Source of the DNA: Sophora flavescens
Taxonomy: Eukaryota > Streptophyta > Magnoliopsida > Fabales > Fabaceae
DNA: 64,000 bases
Reading direction: 5' to 3'
Assembly: GCA_030762895.1 (NCBI GenBank)
Contig: CM061070.1
Span: forward strand, 34,685,652 to 34,749,651
In this document: piece by piece, positions 12,791 to 23,790 of the stretch
How the letters are laid out: the number at the start of each line of letters is the position of its first letter
Position numbering within the stretch: position 1 is the stretch's first letter
The notes under the pieces: model-generated
Told to the model about the DNA's origin: nothing
Databases searched by the model: none
The model's input: the letters and a program-made list of their open reading frames with translations, nothing else
Translations under genes and position numbers: made by a program

Positions 12791-12796
12791 AGTTTT

Positions 12797-12815
12797 TGGC
12801 GCCGCTGCCGGGGAC
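12797..12815 (+). other. Primer-binding site of Y (tRNA-Asp type)
   Basis: TGGCGCCGCTGCCGGGGAC lies six bases after the LTR end. It is close to the 3' end complement of tRNA-Asp, as in Athila-type elements. Confidence 0.8.
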
Positions 12816-13048
12816 TGCGTCTCAATATTAGCATATCCATTTCGGTTACTAATTTAGGCAAAAATTTTCTGTATAATCTGTTTTCTGCAGTAATTTTCTG
12901 TTCTGTTTGCTGTCATTTTTTTTTTCTTTTTCTGTTTTGTTTTTGCTGTCAATTTTCTAGTGTGTTTTTGCTGTCATTTTTTTTAGTGTGTTTGCTGTTG
13001 TGTGCTAACCTTTACTACTAACAATCTTGTTTGCTAGACTGTTTTTGT

Positions 13049-15691
13049 ATGCGAGGTACTATTCCAGCTTACCAACTCCTATACGATCCAGAAATTGAAA
13101 GAACAGCTCGGAAGAATAGGAGGCAGGCAAGACAGCAGAATTTGTTAGAGCAACAAGGAGAAGATCAAGAGACTTCCATCTCTCCAGTTTGTCAAGAAGA
13201 ACTCAGAATGGCAGGGAATGGTGAAGATACTCCTCCACCACCACGGAGGGCACTTGGTGACTATTCTAATACAAATTTCAACAGGCATGTAACGAGTATA
13301 GTGAGACCTCCGGTGAACTCCAACAATTTTGAACTCAAGCCTAATCTTATCAACATGGTTTCACAAAATCAGTTTGCTGGGTTGGAGAAGGAAGATCCTA
13401 ACAGTCATATTTCCACTTTCCTGGAGTTATGTGATACAGTGAAGATAAATGGTGCTTCTGATGATGCAATTTGATTGAGATTGTTCCCTTTTTCTCTAAG
13501 AGATAGAGCCAAGTCTTGGCTCCAATCACAACCAAGGGGGAGCTTCACTACATGGGACAACTTAGAAGAAAATTTTTTGGCAAGGTTCTTCCCCACATCA
13601 AGATTTGTAAAGGCAAGGGGTGATATTATGAGTTTTGTTCAACAAGAAGGTGAGACACTGCATGACGCCTGGGAAAGGTTCAAGGTATTACTTCGGAGGT
13701 GCCCAAACCATGGTTTTGATGATCTAACTCAGATGCAAACATTATGTAATGGATTGAGGCCATCAACCAGGTACATGTTGGATGCCTCAACTGGAGGTTC
13801 AATGAATACAAAGACAGCAGAGGAAGCCCTGACTTTGATAGAAGCAATGGCCTCTAATGATTACTTGATGCATCATGATCGGGGTCCCACACAAAGAAGG
13901 GGAGTGTTGGAGCTAGATTAACAAACTGCATTGTTGGCTCAGAACAAGATCATGACACAACAATTGGAGTCTCTTACCAAACAACTAGCTCAACTCCCAC
14001 AACAACTCCACAATGTTCAAGGGACGACCATGCCACACCAACAGGTACTGAGATGTGATTTCTGTGGAGGTGATCATGAGAATGGAAGATGTGAGGCACC
14101 ACCTAGTTCCCATGAAGAAGCCAATTATATGGGGAACTATGGGCGACAAGGCAACAATCAAGGGTGGAGGAATCAACCAAATTTTGGTTGGAATCAAGAT
14201 GCCGGGCAAACAAGCAAGCCTCCTCCTACACAACCACTTCAAGATCGGGTTTCTATTATGGAGAACACACTGAATCAGTTCACGCAGTTGTCCATGACGA
14301 ACCAGAAAAATACCGATGCTTCTCTAAAGAATTTGGAGGTTCAAGTTGGCCAAATTGCAAAGCACCTAGCCGAGCAAACTAGCAGCGGTTTTTCTGGTAA
14401 CACTCAAACTAATCCGAAGGAGCATTGCAATGCTATTATGCCGAGGAGTGGAAAAAGTATTGAGAATGTGGCCGGTGAACCTTTGGTGAAGAATCAGAAT
14501 GTTGATGGGAAAACAAAATTGTGTGCAGAGGAAAAAGAAGAAAAAGATGAAGATGTTATAGTTGAGGAAGAAGAAAAAGCCAGTGAACAAGACAAGAGGG
14601 AGAAGCTAGTAGATGAGAATTCAATTTTGAGGAAGACTAAAAGTCAGCTTTTGAAAGATTGGGACAAGCCTCAAGTAATTCCCTCTTATGTGAAATTGCC
14701 ATACCCTCATTTGACCAAGAAAAAAGAGAAAGACGAACAATTTGACAAGTTCCTTGATATTTTCAAGAGGTTGCAGATCAATATCCCTTTTGCTGAAGCA
14801 CTTGAGCAGATGCCCCATTATGCAAAATTTATGAAAGAACTGCTCACAAAGAAAAGAAAGATTAAAGAAGGCGAAACTGTTGCCTTAACTGAGGAGTGCA
14901 GTGCGATACTTCAAAGTAAGCTACCTCCGAAGCTGAAAGATCCTGGGAGTTTTACAATCCCTTGCACTATTGGGAATGTGTCTATCAGGAAGGCCTTATG
15001 TGACTTGGGAGCAAGTGTCAACTTGATGCCGCTCTCCATTTTGAAAAAGCTTGGAGGAGGAGAGGTGAAACCCACAAGGATGGCATTGCAGTTAGCTGAC
15101 AGATCAATCAAGCATCCTTATGGTATCTTGGAAGATGTTCTGGTAAAGGTTGATAAGTTTATCTTCCCAGCGGACTTTGTGGTTTTAGACATGGTGGAGG
15201 ATGCTGAAGTTCCGCTCATACTGGGGAGACCTTTTCTAGCCACTGGGTGAGCTTTGATAGATGTAGAAAAAGGCCAGCTGAAATTCAGAGTGCAAGAAGA
15301 AGAAGTCAATTTCAAGGTATTGGAAGTTATGCATCGTCCGAGCACTGAAGACGAGTGTTTCTGCATGGATATGGTGGATACAGTGGCTGAAGAAGTTGTT
15401 GCACATCAACACCATCCCTCTACTCCTGAGAAGAAGGAAAAGCCCAACATGAAAGCAAATCTGAAGCTATGCAAGACAAATGATGTATCAGGTGGTGATG
15501 AAGTTGAATCTGCTCCTCTTGTGAAAACAGAACCTCCGCTGGGAAGGAGTAAGAAAAGGGGCAAGAGGCCCAGAGTGAAAGGGGCAAAAGGGAAGCACAA
15601 CTGTTGGCCCTATAAGCAAAATCAGCTCTTTACAGGAGTTTCATGGAAGAAAAGTGCTCTTGCAATTCTATGTCCAACAGACCCCGGTTAA
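13049..15691 (+). pseudogene. gag-pro of element Y, one frame with three premature stops
   Basis: A single frame runs about 880 codons. The N-terminus has LLYDPEIERTARKNRR. The Retrotrans_gag core follows (NQFAGLEKEDPNSHISTFLE, SFTTWDNLEENFLARFFP, GLRPSTRYMLDASTGG). A zinc-knuckle-like CDFCGGDHENGRC lies near 14058. A Glu/Lys-rich linker covers about 14520-14640. The retropepsin-like domain is at 14985-15250 (ALCDLGASVNLMPL, LILGRPFLATG). A basic tail ends at 15691. In-frame stops lie at 13472-13474, 13919-13921 and 15248-15250. All three are explained by C-to-T changes of sense codons, and the frame is otherwise open. Start chosen by alignment with X and Z (MRGTIPAYQLL). Confidence 0.9.
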
Positions 15692-17335
15692 TTAAAAGAA
15701 GTTGTCTACACGTCAAGCTAGTGACGTTAAAGAAGCGCTTATTGGGAGGCAACCCAAAGTTCTTAACTCTTCTTTTTAGTTGTTTTCATTTTCTTAAATA
15801 GTTTTGTTTTTGCTTTAACCTCTTGAATAATTTGAGAAGCTCAAGAGGAAAATAATAAATTGTCAATTGCCAAGTGTTTGCAGGGTAATAAGGAAGGAAG
15901 AGAGAGCAAGAAGACAAGGAGAAGAGAAAAAGGGGCAGAGAGACAACAAAGTCAACACCTGCTACCGCATCGGTAAGCCGTTTCAATTTTTCTCCCCTCT
16001 CCAACTTGATTGTTTACATTGGGGACAATGTAAATTCTTAAGCTTGGGGTATGGGTATTTTGCATTTGCATTTTTGCATGTTGCATTCATATAGTTTTGC
16101 ATGATAGTTTGCATGATCACACGATTAGATTGCCCTGGCTTAGATTTTGTATCCAATGGTGAAAACTAAGTGCCCCATAATTTGAGACAGTGAATTGTTG
16201 AACCCAATTTGTTATTCTTGTGATATGGCTGTAAATGAAAATGTTTAAGATAATCTTGGATAGTTGATAATTAGCATGTGGTTCTGAAGATTTGTGTTTT
16301 TCATTGATTCTGAACTAAAATGTGAGATTTTGAGCCAAAGGGGTACTCACAAAATTTTACCCCATTCTTAGTGTTAGAGTGTTATTCCTCTTGGTTTGTT
16401 TTCTCTAGAACTTGACTTGAAACCATTTTGAAGCTTGAAAATTTCTGACAACATTTTTGAAAATGATTGAGGCACTAGGTATTTTTCTGGCCTTCTGAGC
16501 TTTGAATGACTAGATGCTACCCCTTAGTTGCCCAATTTTGAGCCTGAAAGAATAAAAATGCTTTTCTTGGTACCCTGAAATTTGTGGATAAATAAGTTTG
16601 ATAAGGGACCTTCTAAAGTATTACAAAAAGGGTAAAAGGGTAGTTGAAAAAGTTTGGCAAAAGAATCAGAAAAAAATAATTCTCTTGAGTTGAAAAATCT
16701 CTCCTTCTCCAAATAAAAGAAAAAAAAAAGAAAAGAAAAATAAAAAGAGAAGGGGATGACAAAAAGAAAAGAGAAATGAAAAGAAAAAGAAAGAAAAGAA
16801 AGGTGGAATAATAAATTGAAAACCCAAGAAGGTATTTTAGAAGGTCATGTTTGCAATGCTTGATGTTTATGTAGCCTCTTGGAATGTCCTTTTCTTGTTA
16901 TCCCCACCTAACGATTAATCCCATGGCCACGTTACAACCGAAGTAAAGACCTCTTGATTCTTAATTGTTTTCATTAATAAAGTAGAGATTTGGTTGATAG
17001 TCAAGCCTATGGTAGGATTCATTCCTTGAGGAAAATTGAGCAAAATGTCTTATCCCCTAAACAATTGAGTGAGGGAGGAAGAGAACCAAGCAAATGAACA
17101 AGCTTGGGGTGAGCTTCAAGTGAGAAAGAGTGCCCAAATAATTGAGAACATGAGTCTAATGAACCTAAGCCTCTAATTGGACTTGAATTGATTGTCTCTT
17201 GCTAAATTTTTTGAAATGCCTATTGCTTGGATCATTTACTCGGGTTCTTGGTTCACTATCCATGCTTTGTATGCTTTCTTCTACTGGCCTTAGTGATTGC
17301 TTGAGGACAAGCAATTGAATAAGCTTGGGGTGATT
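15692..17335 (+). other. Non-coding 3' internal region of Y
   Basis: No coding frame was seen. Blocks conserved with X and Z include GGGGACAATGTAAATTC near 16020, the hairpin at 16701-16756, the CCCCACCTAACGATTAAT block near 16903 and a PPT-like AAGCTTGGGGTGATT that ends at 17335. Confidence 0.7.
16701..16756 (+). other. Conserved 3' hairpin of Y
   Basis: A CTCCTTCTC arm and a GAGAAGGGG arm pair around a purine-rich loop. One pair that is C-G in X and Z is a U-G wobble here, so pairing is maintained in RNA. Confidence 0.5.
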
Positions 17336-18701
17336 TGATAGTGTGATTTTACATGATGTTTCCTGTACATATTTGCATGCATTTTTCATATAGATTAGGC
17401 ATTCTTTAGTTGAGTTTTATTAGATTTTCCCTTGGAACGGGTGAAGGTGGTTTCTGTGTGTTGTTTTGCAAAAATTGAAGGAAAACTGTGCATATTTGAC
17501 TATAATGAAGCTTGGATGATTTTGGAGCTTAAAAAGAGAGAAATTGAACACTCGCCTCGCGAACCCAATCTTTCGCCCCGCGAGCCTGAGAAACAGAAGC
17601 TATCACGCCCAGGCCATGATGCTCCTCACGGGCATATTGGAGAACCATTTTACTGGCTCGCGTCGCGAAGCCACTCTCGCCTCGCGAGATCCCATTTCTC
17701 AGCAAAAGTCAGAGACTGTCACGGCCTAGCCGTGACAGACATAACGGCCATGAAAGTCTGGAAAATTAAGTTTCGCGTCGCGAACATAAGCTCGCCCCGC
17801 GAGTACGCGGGAATCAAATTCTCTGTTATAAGCTGTTTAAGGCAGAATTGGAAGGGACACTTTTGGGGGCTTGGAGGCTACGAGTTTTGGAAACCCTAAA
17901 AGGCTCTTTGGAAGCAGAGGCAGCTGCAGAGGATTGCCCCCATGGAATCCCTTCTCTCCTTCATCCATCTTTCTTTGGTTGTATCTATGACCATGAGTAG
18001 CTAAACCTCCTTTGTTGGGGTTAGGGTAACTATGTCTGAATTCTTATGTATTTGATGTAATCTTGCAATACAGTTCCTGCTTTGTTATTGAGTGATTGAT
18101 TCTATATGCTTAATGCTTGTTGTGGCTAGCACCCCCATGACATGATTTGTGTTTTAATATGCAATTGGAAAATTCGTGTTGAAACCGGAATTGAGATTAA
18201 TCACCTAGTAAGCCTTGTATCTAGGAATGGAACTGGGTTTATTAGCAATCACATGATCCCTAATCTTAATGCGAATTCATTAATCTAGGCCACTTAAGGA
18301 ATTAGGGTCTATTAGTGGATTTAGGCTCTTGTCATCCGAGGAATCGGGACTTGAGTAATTTAGTGGATTGATTGTCATAACTGAAGTGGAAACTGTTTGT
18401 GAGTTGTTTCATTGCATGAGGATGAAGTTTAGTGAACCTAACCCCAGCTGCTTTTATCATCTTTAAAACCCATCTTTTATTGCCTTCCAAGTGTTTGAGA
18501 AAAGTACAAAAAGAGTTTGTTTTTCTTATGTTGTTAGTTCTAGCTTTTGTTAGTTTAGAACTCTCTTCAATCCAAGAATCACTTAGATAGTAGTTGAAGT
18601 GGTACGTGCTAGTACTTGTCTCAGTCCCTGTGGATACGATAAACCGGTCTCACCACCGTATTACTTGCACGACTGGGTATACTTGCCCAGATTCGTCAAC
18701 A
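17336..18701 (+). repeat. 3' LTR of Y
   Basis: The 1366-bp LTR is nearly identical to the 5' LTR (about seven substitutions, one single-base indel). It ends TTCGTCAACA and is followed by the TSD ACGTG. Confidence 0.93.
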
Positions 18702-19634
18702 ACGTGCAATATCTGAAAATTTAATTGCTGATTTGATCTGATTTTGTAACAGCTTTAATCCCAAGTTACCCTACATTATAAATAGGACCCTTATGCTCGA
18801 AAATAGGGGATCCCTTGGGTTGCTACCTTAGGCAAAAAATACGATTTCTCTTCTTCTCAATTTCTTCTTTTCTCTTAGGTTTTTTTATGCTTTTGTTAAT
18901 CAAGCTTGCTATGAACATGGCAATGCTTGAGTAGTCTTCTTATTTCTAGGAATTGGGGCTATGCCCAAGACTTGTTTTATGTTATGAATTGACGTTTTCC
19001 CTTTGTTAATTCCAATTTGCTTTCGATTTGATTCCTATTGCATGAATTACTTGTGAATTTTGTGCGCACTTATTTGCATGTCATAGATACTCTAAGGATT
19101 AACCTAGCGGTGAACTTAGGTATTGGATCTATAGGGATTGAACTTAGGACTTAAATCACGAGAGTTATAAGCGGTCCTTTGAGGGTTCATTGAATTGTCA
19201 CGAATCTTAATGGGTTCAATTTAAATACAATTACCACGAGAGTAGGGTTTGGTTTAATTGGGCACGGTTCTTATATCTCGAGAAGGAATATTAACTTATT
19301 TAGGATAAATTCACCTTCAAAGCAATTTTGATAATTAAAAAGAGGGGTAGTCAATTTAGTTGCATGAGCAGTCTTGTTGGTAACCCAATTCCTGGAAATC
19401 TCTTTTAATTTGAAAATCTCCAGATTTGATTTGATTGCAATTTTATTTGATTGTGTTTTAATTACTAGATTTGTTAGTTAATTCTTATTTTAAAAACCAA
19501 ATCTTTTCCAAATCTTTTTCCTGTCTAGTTTAATTAATTTAATAATTAATTGTTATTTAAGATCACGGTCTCTGTGGGTTCGATCTTTTTATTACTTGAC
19601 GACGAAGCCGTTCACTTGTGGATTCACGCTATCA
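18702..19634 (+). repeat. 3' LTR of X, second piece
   Basis: The piece resumes X's LTR after Y. It contains the TATA box near 18776, the leader hairpin at 18901-18929 and the LTR end GCTATCA at 19634. Confidence 0.85.
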
Positions 19635-19642
19635 AGTTTTTG

Positions 19643-19850
19643 ATCAGTCAAAGCTCAGAAGGCCAGAAAAATACCTAGTGCCTCAATCATTTTCAAATAT
19701 GTTTTCAAAAAGTTTTAAGTTTAAAAACTGTTTCAAGTCAAGTTCTGGAGAATACAATCCAAGAGGAATAAAATACTTAATCACCAAGAATGGGGTAAAT
19801 TTAGTGAGTTCCCCTTTTAGGTTAAAGAAAATCTCACATTTAGTAGTTTA
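19643..19850 (-). repeat. Inverted fragment of X/Z-type 3' internal sequence
   Basis: After the LTR end come eight bases of internal sequence (AGTTTTTG), then the reverse complement of the region corresponding to about 10240-10030 of X. At CTTTGACTGAT the fragment matches Z (near 30773) better than X, so it may derive from another copy. It abuts CACTA-1 transposase sequence with no TSD. Confidence 0.75.
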
Positions 19851-20195
19851 AAAACCAAAGAGGTAGTTTGTAAATTACCATGAGAACATGCCATGAACAA
19901 TGAATACTACTTAAGTTACCATATGGATTCATTCCATCCGTAGCAAGTCCAAGCCTAAGGTTTCTTGGCTCATTGGCGAAATTCGGTTACAAAGTATCAA
20001 TTTTCTTCCATTGCACAGAATCAGCCGGATGGCGAACCTGTCCATCATGTTTCCTCTCACCATAATGACATCTAAGGTTCTTTGCATCTTTTACATTAGC
20101 GAACAATCACTTGAATTGGAAGATACCACAACACCTTCGCAGGAGGACCCTTTTTTTCACATCACAACTAGAATCATCACAATCATCACCATCCT
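19851..20195 (-). pseudogene. CACTA-1 TNPD transposase, middle part
   Basis: The segment matches 50715-51050 of CACTA-2 in order and orientation. It encodes the start of the Transposase_21 domain (the region of DAKNLRWHNDERK and PDFADEPRNLRLGLATDG in CACTA-2). It carries substitutions and frame breaks. X lies on one side and A on the other. Confidence 0.8.
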
Positions 20196-20858
20196 TGAGA
20201 CACCCCGTTGTGCCCTGGTGTTTTATTAGATTAAAGTCTTCTTAATTAAATCCTTAATCACCCGCGTAACATGAAAATACGTAAAAATTAAAAAATTAAG
20301 TTATTAAACATATAACTTCAACATCACGCTATAGTTATATTGCAAATACACACATAAGTCTTTTACACATATTTCAAAACACGGTTGATGGTATCCTCTC
20401 GGTAGGATCCCTCACAAGCATATACTTAAACAAAATTATACTAGTGGAAAACATAAGATGTCTCACAAGACACACTGGCCATAACTAACTAGACCCTAAT
20501 CTCCATGTATCACAGATCGTCCTCCGGTCTCTGGTTCGTAAGGAGTTTCGTCTACTCCTCCTCATTCATCTCAGCCACAGGGTCTTCTCGTACGATCCCA
20601 TAAAGATAAAATACAACACACATAAAAATATAGGGGATAAGAAACATTTCTATCATCATAAAAGCGGAAAAGAGTCATAGTATATCATACAATAAGTGTC
20701 ACGGACAATTAACACCCATAATTAGCAATCATCCTCAAATTCTGATGTTGTCCTCTACCCTCAACTCATGCCATCTAAATCCTTATGCTAACATAAATGT
20801 CCCTATTCCTTTCATATTCGTCAGTAATCCATGGTAGTCCGTTGCAAAGAACTCAGTG

Positions 20859-21075
20859 TAGTACACTTCTATCTTTTGATAGGATAAGACTCAGCATAGT
20901 GCACTTCTATCTTCGACAGGATAGGATCCAGTATAGTGCTCTTCTATCTTTTGATAAGATAGGAATCAGTTTAGTTCTCTTCTATCTTTTGATAGGTTAG
21001 GACTCGATATAGTGCACTTCTATCTTTTGATAGGTAAGACTCGATATAGTGCACTTCTATCTTTTGATAGGATAA
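20859..21075. repeat. Minisatellite in A, about 38-bp unit, about six copies
   Basis: The repeating unit contains GCACTTCTATCTTTTGATAG followed by GATAGGACTC-like sequence. The copies differ by a few substitutions and small indels. Confidence 0.85.
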
Positions 21076-22237
21076 ATCAGATCAACGCGTCATAGACTGA
21101 AAAAGTATATGCATCAAAGCCTCTATATGAATCTCACTATCTCGCATCAATATCAACCTAGTACCTCAAGCTCCCATCATATCCTCAACTCACATTCTAT
21201 GTCACATCTCATCCATTAGATAACTAATTAAGCTAGGCACCTCTAAGTCAATTCATTCTCTCACCCAAACAATCATCTCCCGAACAACATATATCCTTGC
21301 TTAAAATCAACTAAGCATAGTATTAAAAACCAGGAAGATCATGCATAACACAATATCAAGAAATATACAAACTCTAAAAATAATACGTCACATGCAATGG
21401 AATACCTCAACCAGCATATCACAGTAAATTCAACAACATAAACTCAGACATCATCAACTACTTTAAAATCAACCTAATGTCGATAAACCTACAGTCCCCG
21501 AATCATCATTGGTTTTACAGAAAGGTTTTCAATGTGATTTTGGTTTTGTCGATTACTCAATGACTAGTAGGGTTTAGGTCGCCCTACACAAATATTATAT
21601 AATATACTACTTATCGATTCCAACGACAGAGTGATCCTTTCGCCCATCTGAGTTAGCACCGAGATCCCGAACTCGACGTTCCTCGCTATCACACCACAGC
21701 TTAATAGTTTCACCTTGAACCAAACAACATAACTATAATTAATTAACAAAATCATCCTTAATCCTAGAATAGCTAGGTTTGCCATTCAATTCAAATTAGG
21801 GCTCGGATCATTTTCTCATTCTAATCTTTTGGATGTTGGTTCCTAAGGTATTAGCTAATATAGATAAATTGCTATAATTCAAAAACATGAAACAAAATCC
21901 TCTACCCAAATAGGTTAGGGTTTCGGCCATGTATGATGAAATTGGCTAGGATTCTAAAACTTCTCAATCTCTTGGATTAAGGATACTAAGGCATCAGAGA
22001 GACAATATAAATTATTGATGAGTGTGATTACACCTCATATTTTTTATCATTTTGCATGCATTTTCATATAGTTTAAGCATATTTAATTTGATTTTTGTTA
22101 GTTTTTACCTTGGAACGGGTGAGACGGTTTTGTGGTGTTGTTTTGCAGAAATTAAGGATTAATTGCTCGGGATCAACCATGATGGAGCTTGGATGAAGAT
22201 GGGGCTTGAAAAGTGAAGAAAATGAGCCAAACAGAGC

Positions 22238-22505
22238 CCATCACAGCCATGATCGAGCAAAACTGAAAAGAAATAAGGCAAAATTCAAAACTGGTCACGG
22301 CCTAGCCGTGATGCCCATCACAGCCTAGCCGTGATGCCCATCACGGCCGTGACCTGTCAGCTGAACCAGATCCTCACAGGAATAACTGATCACGGCCTAG
22401 CCGTGATGAGCATCACGGCCGTGACAGACCAAAAATTGAAGAAGCGCCCAAGACAGAATCCATCACGGCCTGGTCGTGATGGCCATCACGGCCGTGACGC
22501 GTATT
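22238..22505. promoter_or_regulatory. Palindrome cluster in U3 of Z 5' LTR
   Basis: The clearest array in the window. Three modules (about 22293-22352, 22386-22427, 22460-22500) each have the 19-nt interrupted palindrome ATCACGGCCTAGCCGTGAT or a close variant, a short gap, then TCACGGCCGTGA. The array ends about 66 bp before the TATA box. Confidence 0.65.
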
Positions 22506-22698
22506 ACTTGGATCAGAAACAACTGATTTGGATCTAATTTGTGTTTGATTGGGATTCAAACTTCCCAAATCTATAAATAAGGCATCTGATCAGAGGCAGA
22601 GAGGATTTTTTTTGGCTGCTACTCTTAGGCTATAATTTAGGATCTCTCCCTTCTTCTTCTTCTTCTTCTCTTATTTTTATTTTCATGTTGTTGTTAAC

Positions 22699-22727
22699 CA
22701 AGCTTGTCATCACCATGACAAAGCTTG
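22699..22727 (+). other. Conserved 29-nt leader hairpin (Z)
   Basis: This is the same 5-bp stem, single bulge, 7-bp stem and 4-nt loop as in X. Stem position 9/20 is T-A here and C-G in X, a compensatory change. Confidence 0.6.
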
Positions 22728-23439
22728 AGTAGTAGTTTAATTTCTAGGGATTGGGGCTATGCCCAAGGTTTGTTTATGGCAATGAATTGATGTAATATCT
22801 TTGTTAATTGCGATTTTGCTTTAGATCTGATTCCTAATGTTTGAATTACTCGTAAATTCGGTGCGCACTTATTTACGTGTCGTAGACATTCTAAGGAGGA
22901 ACCTAGCGGAGAACTTAGGTGCCGGATCTATAGAGTCAGACTTAGGACTGAAATCACGAGAGTTAGAAGCCGTCCTTCGAGGATTAACGAATTGTCACAA
23001 AACGTAAAGGGTTCAATCTAAATTCGACTACCACGAGAGTAGGGGTTGGTTTAATTGGGCACGGTTTTTGTAACCCGAAAGGGAGCTTAAACTATTTGAG
23101 GATAAATTCGCCTTCAAGGCATTTTCGATAATTAATAAGGGGTAATCAATTTAGTAACATAAACAATCTTGTAGGTAACCCAAATTCCTAGGAATCCAAT
23201 TAGATTTGAAAAACTATAAACTGATTTACTTTCTGTTTTACTTGATTCTTATTTTGAGTTATCTCTTATTTCAAATATCAAAACCTTTTTCAAAATATTT
23301 TTATAGTCTAGTTTTATCGATTTAGTAATTAGTTGCGAATTGAGATCACGGTCTCTGTGGGATCGATATTTTTTTATTACTTGGCGACAATCCGGTACAC
23401 TTTCCGGATCGCACGTGCATTCGCACGACATCAAGTTTT

Positions 23440-23458
23440 TGGCGTCGTTGCCGGGGAC
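23440..23458 (+). other. Primer-binding site of Z (tRNA-Asp type)
   Basis: TGGCGTCGTTGCCGGGGAC lies six bases after the LTR end and is close to the tRNA-Asp complement. Confidence 0.78.
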
Positions 23459-23593
23459 TGTGCTTCCTCGAATCTCAATTTAATTTTTGAATTGATTTTT
23501 CTGGACCTTTTCTTTTTATTTAATTTATATAAAAAAAATTCATCAATCTCTTTTTCCTTTCTTTGTATCTATCTCTATGTTTGTTTCTCTTAT

Positions 23594-23790
23594 ATGCAAA
23601 GATCCCTGAGTCTTGGAGACCTTACTGAGGTTGACCCCGAAATCGAGAGGACCTTTCATAGGCGTAGGAGACTGCAAAGAGAGAGAGAAAGGTTGATTCC
23701 CATTCCACTAATGGCGAATCTACCGGATACGAAACCATTGAAGGATTACGCAGCCCCAAATGCTAGGGGTTTGCGAACTGGGATTGCTAG
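23594..23790 (+). pseudogene. gag-pro of Z, N-terminal piece
   Basis: The piece begins MQRSLSLGDLTEVDPEIER and continues through PDTKPLKDYAAPNARGLRTG. It is cut at 23790 by insertion of B, whose target duplication GCTAG falls in the codons just before it. Its continuation is at 27617. Confidence 0.85.

Larger units (their letters stand above)
11426..18701 (+). mobile_element. Element Y: young complete gag-pro LTR retroelement
   Basis: Y has a 5' LTR 11426-12790, PBS, gag-pro frame 13049-15691, a non-coding 3' region and a 3' LTR 17336-18701. It is flanked by a perfect 5-bp TSD (ACGTG at 11421-11425 and 18702-18706). By eye the LTRs differ by about seven substitutions and one indel (near 0.5%), so insertion was recent. 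There is no RT, RNase H or integrase. Confidence 0.93.
5314..19850 (+). mobile_element. Element X: Athila-like gag-pro LTR retroelement, non-autonomous, hosting Y
   Basis: X is inserted in the CACTA-1 transposase gene. Its parts are the 5' LTR 5314-6658, a tRNA-Asp-type PBS, a decayed gag-pro 6824-9197, about 1.8 kb of non-coding sequence, a PPT-like AAGCTTGGGGTAGTT and a 3' LTR that starts at 11009. That LTR is broken at 11425 by element Y and resumes at 18702, ending at 19634. Instead of a TSD, its right side continues into internal sequence and an inverted fragment (19643-19850). No RT, RNase H or integrase was seen. Confidence 0.85.
22016..23433 (+). repeat. 5' LTR of Z
   Basis: The 1418-bp LTR runs from TGATGAGTGTG to CGACATCA. 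It contains the palindrome cluster 22238-22505, a TATA box (CTATAAATAA) at 22571 and the 29-nt hairpin at 22699-22727. Confidence 0.9.

Noticed and set aside
8520..15060. Protease active site reading DLGAS instead of D(S/T)GA as a sign of inactivation
   Set aside because: The same DLGAS form occurs in X, Y, Z and W and is usual in Athila-type retropepsin-like domains, so it is a family feature and not a lesion in one copy.
22238..22505. CRISPR-like array of regularly spaced palindromes
   Set aside because: Repeat units vary in sequence and length, the spacers are themselves related, and the context is a plant LTR promoter. No cas genes are present.
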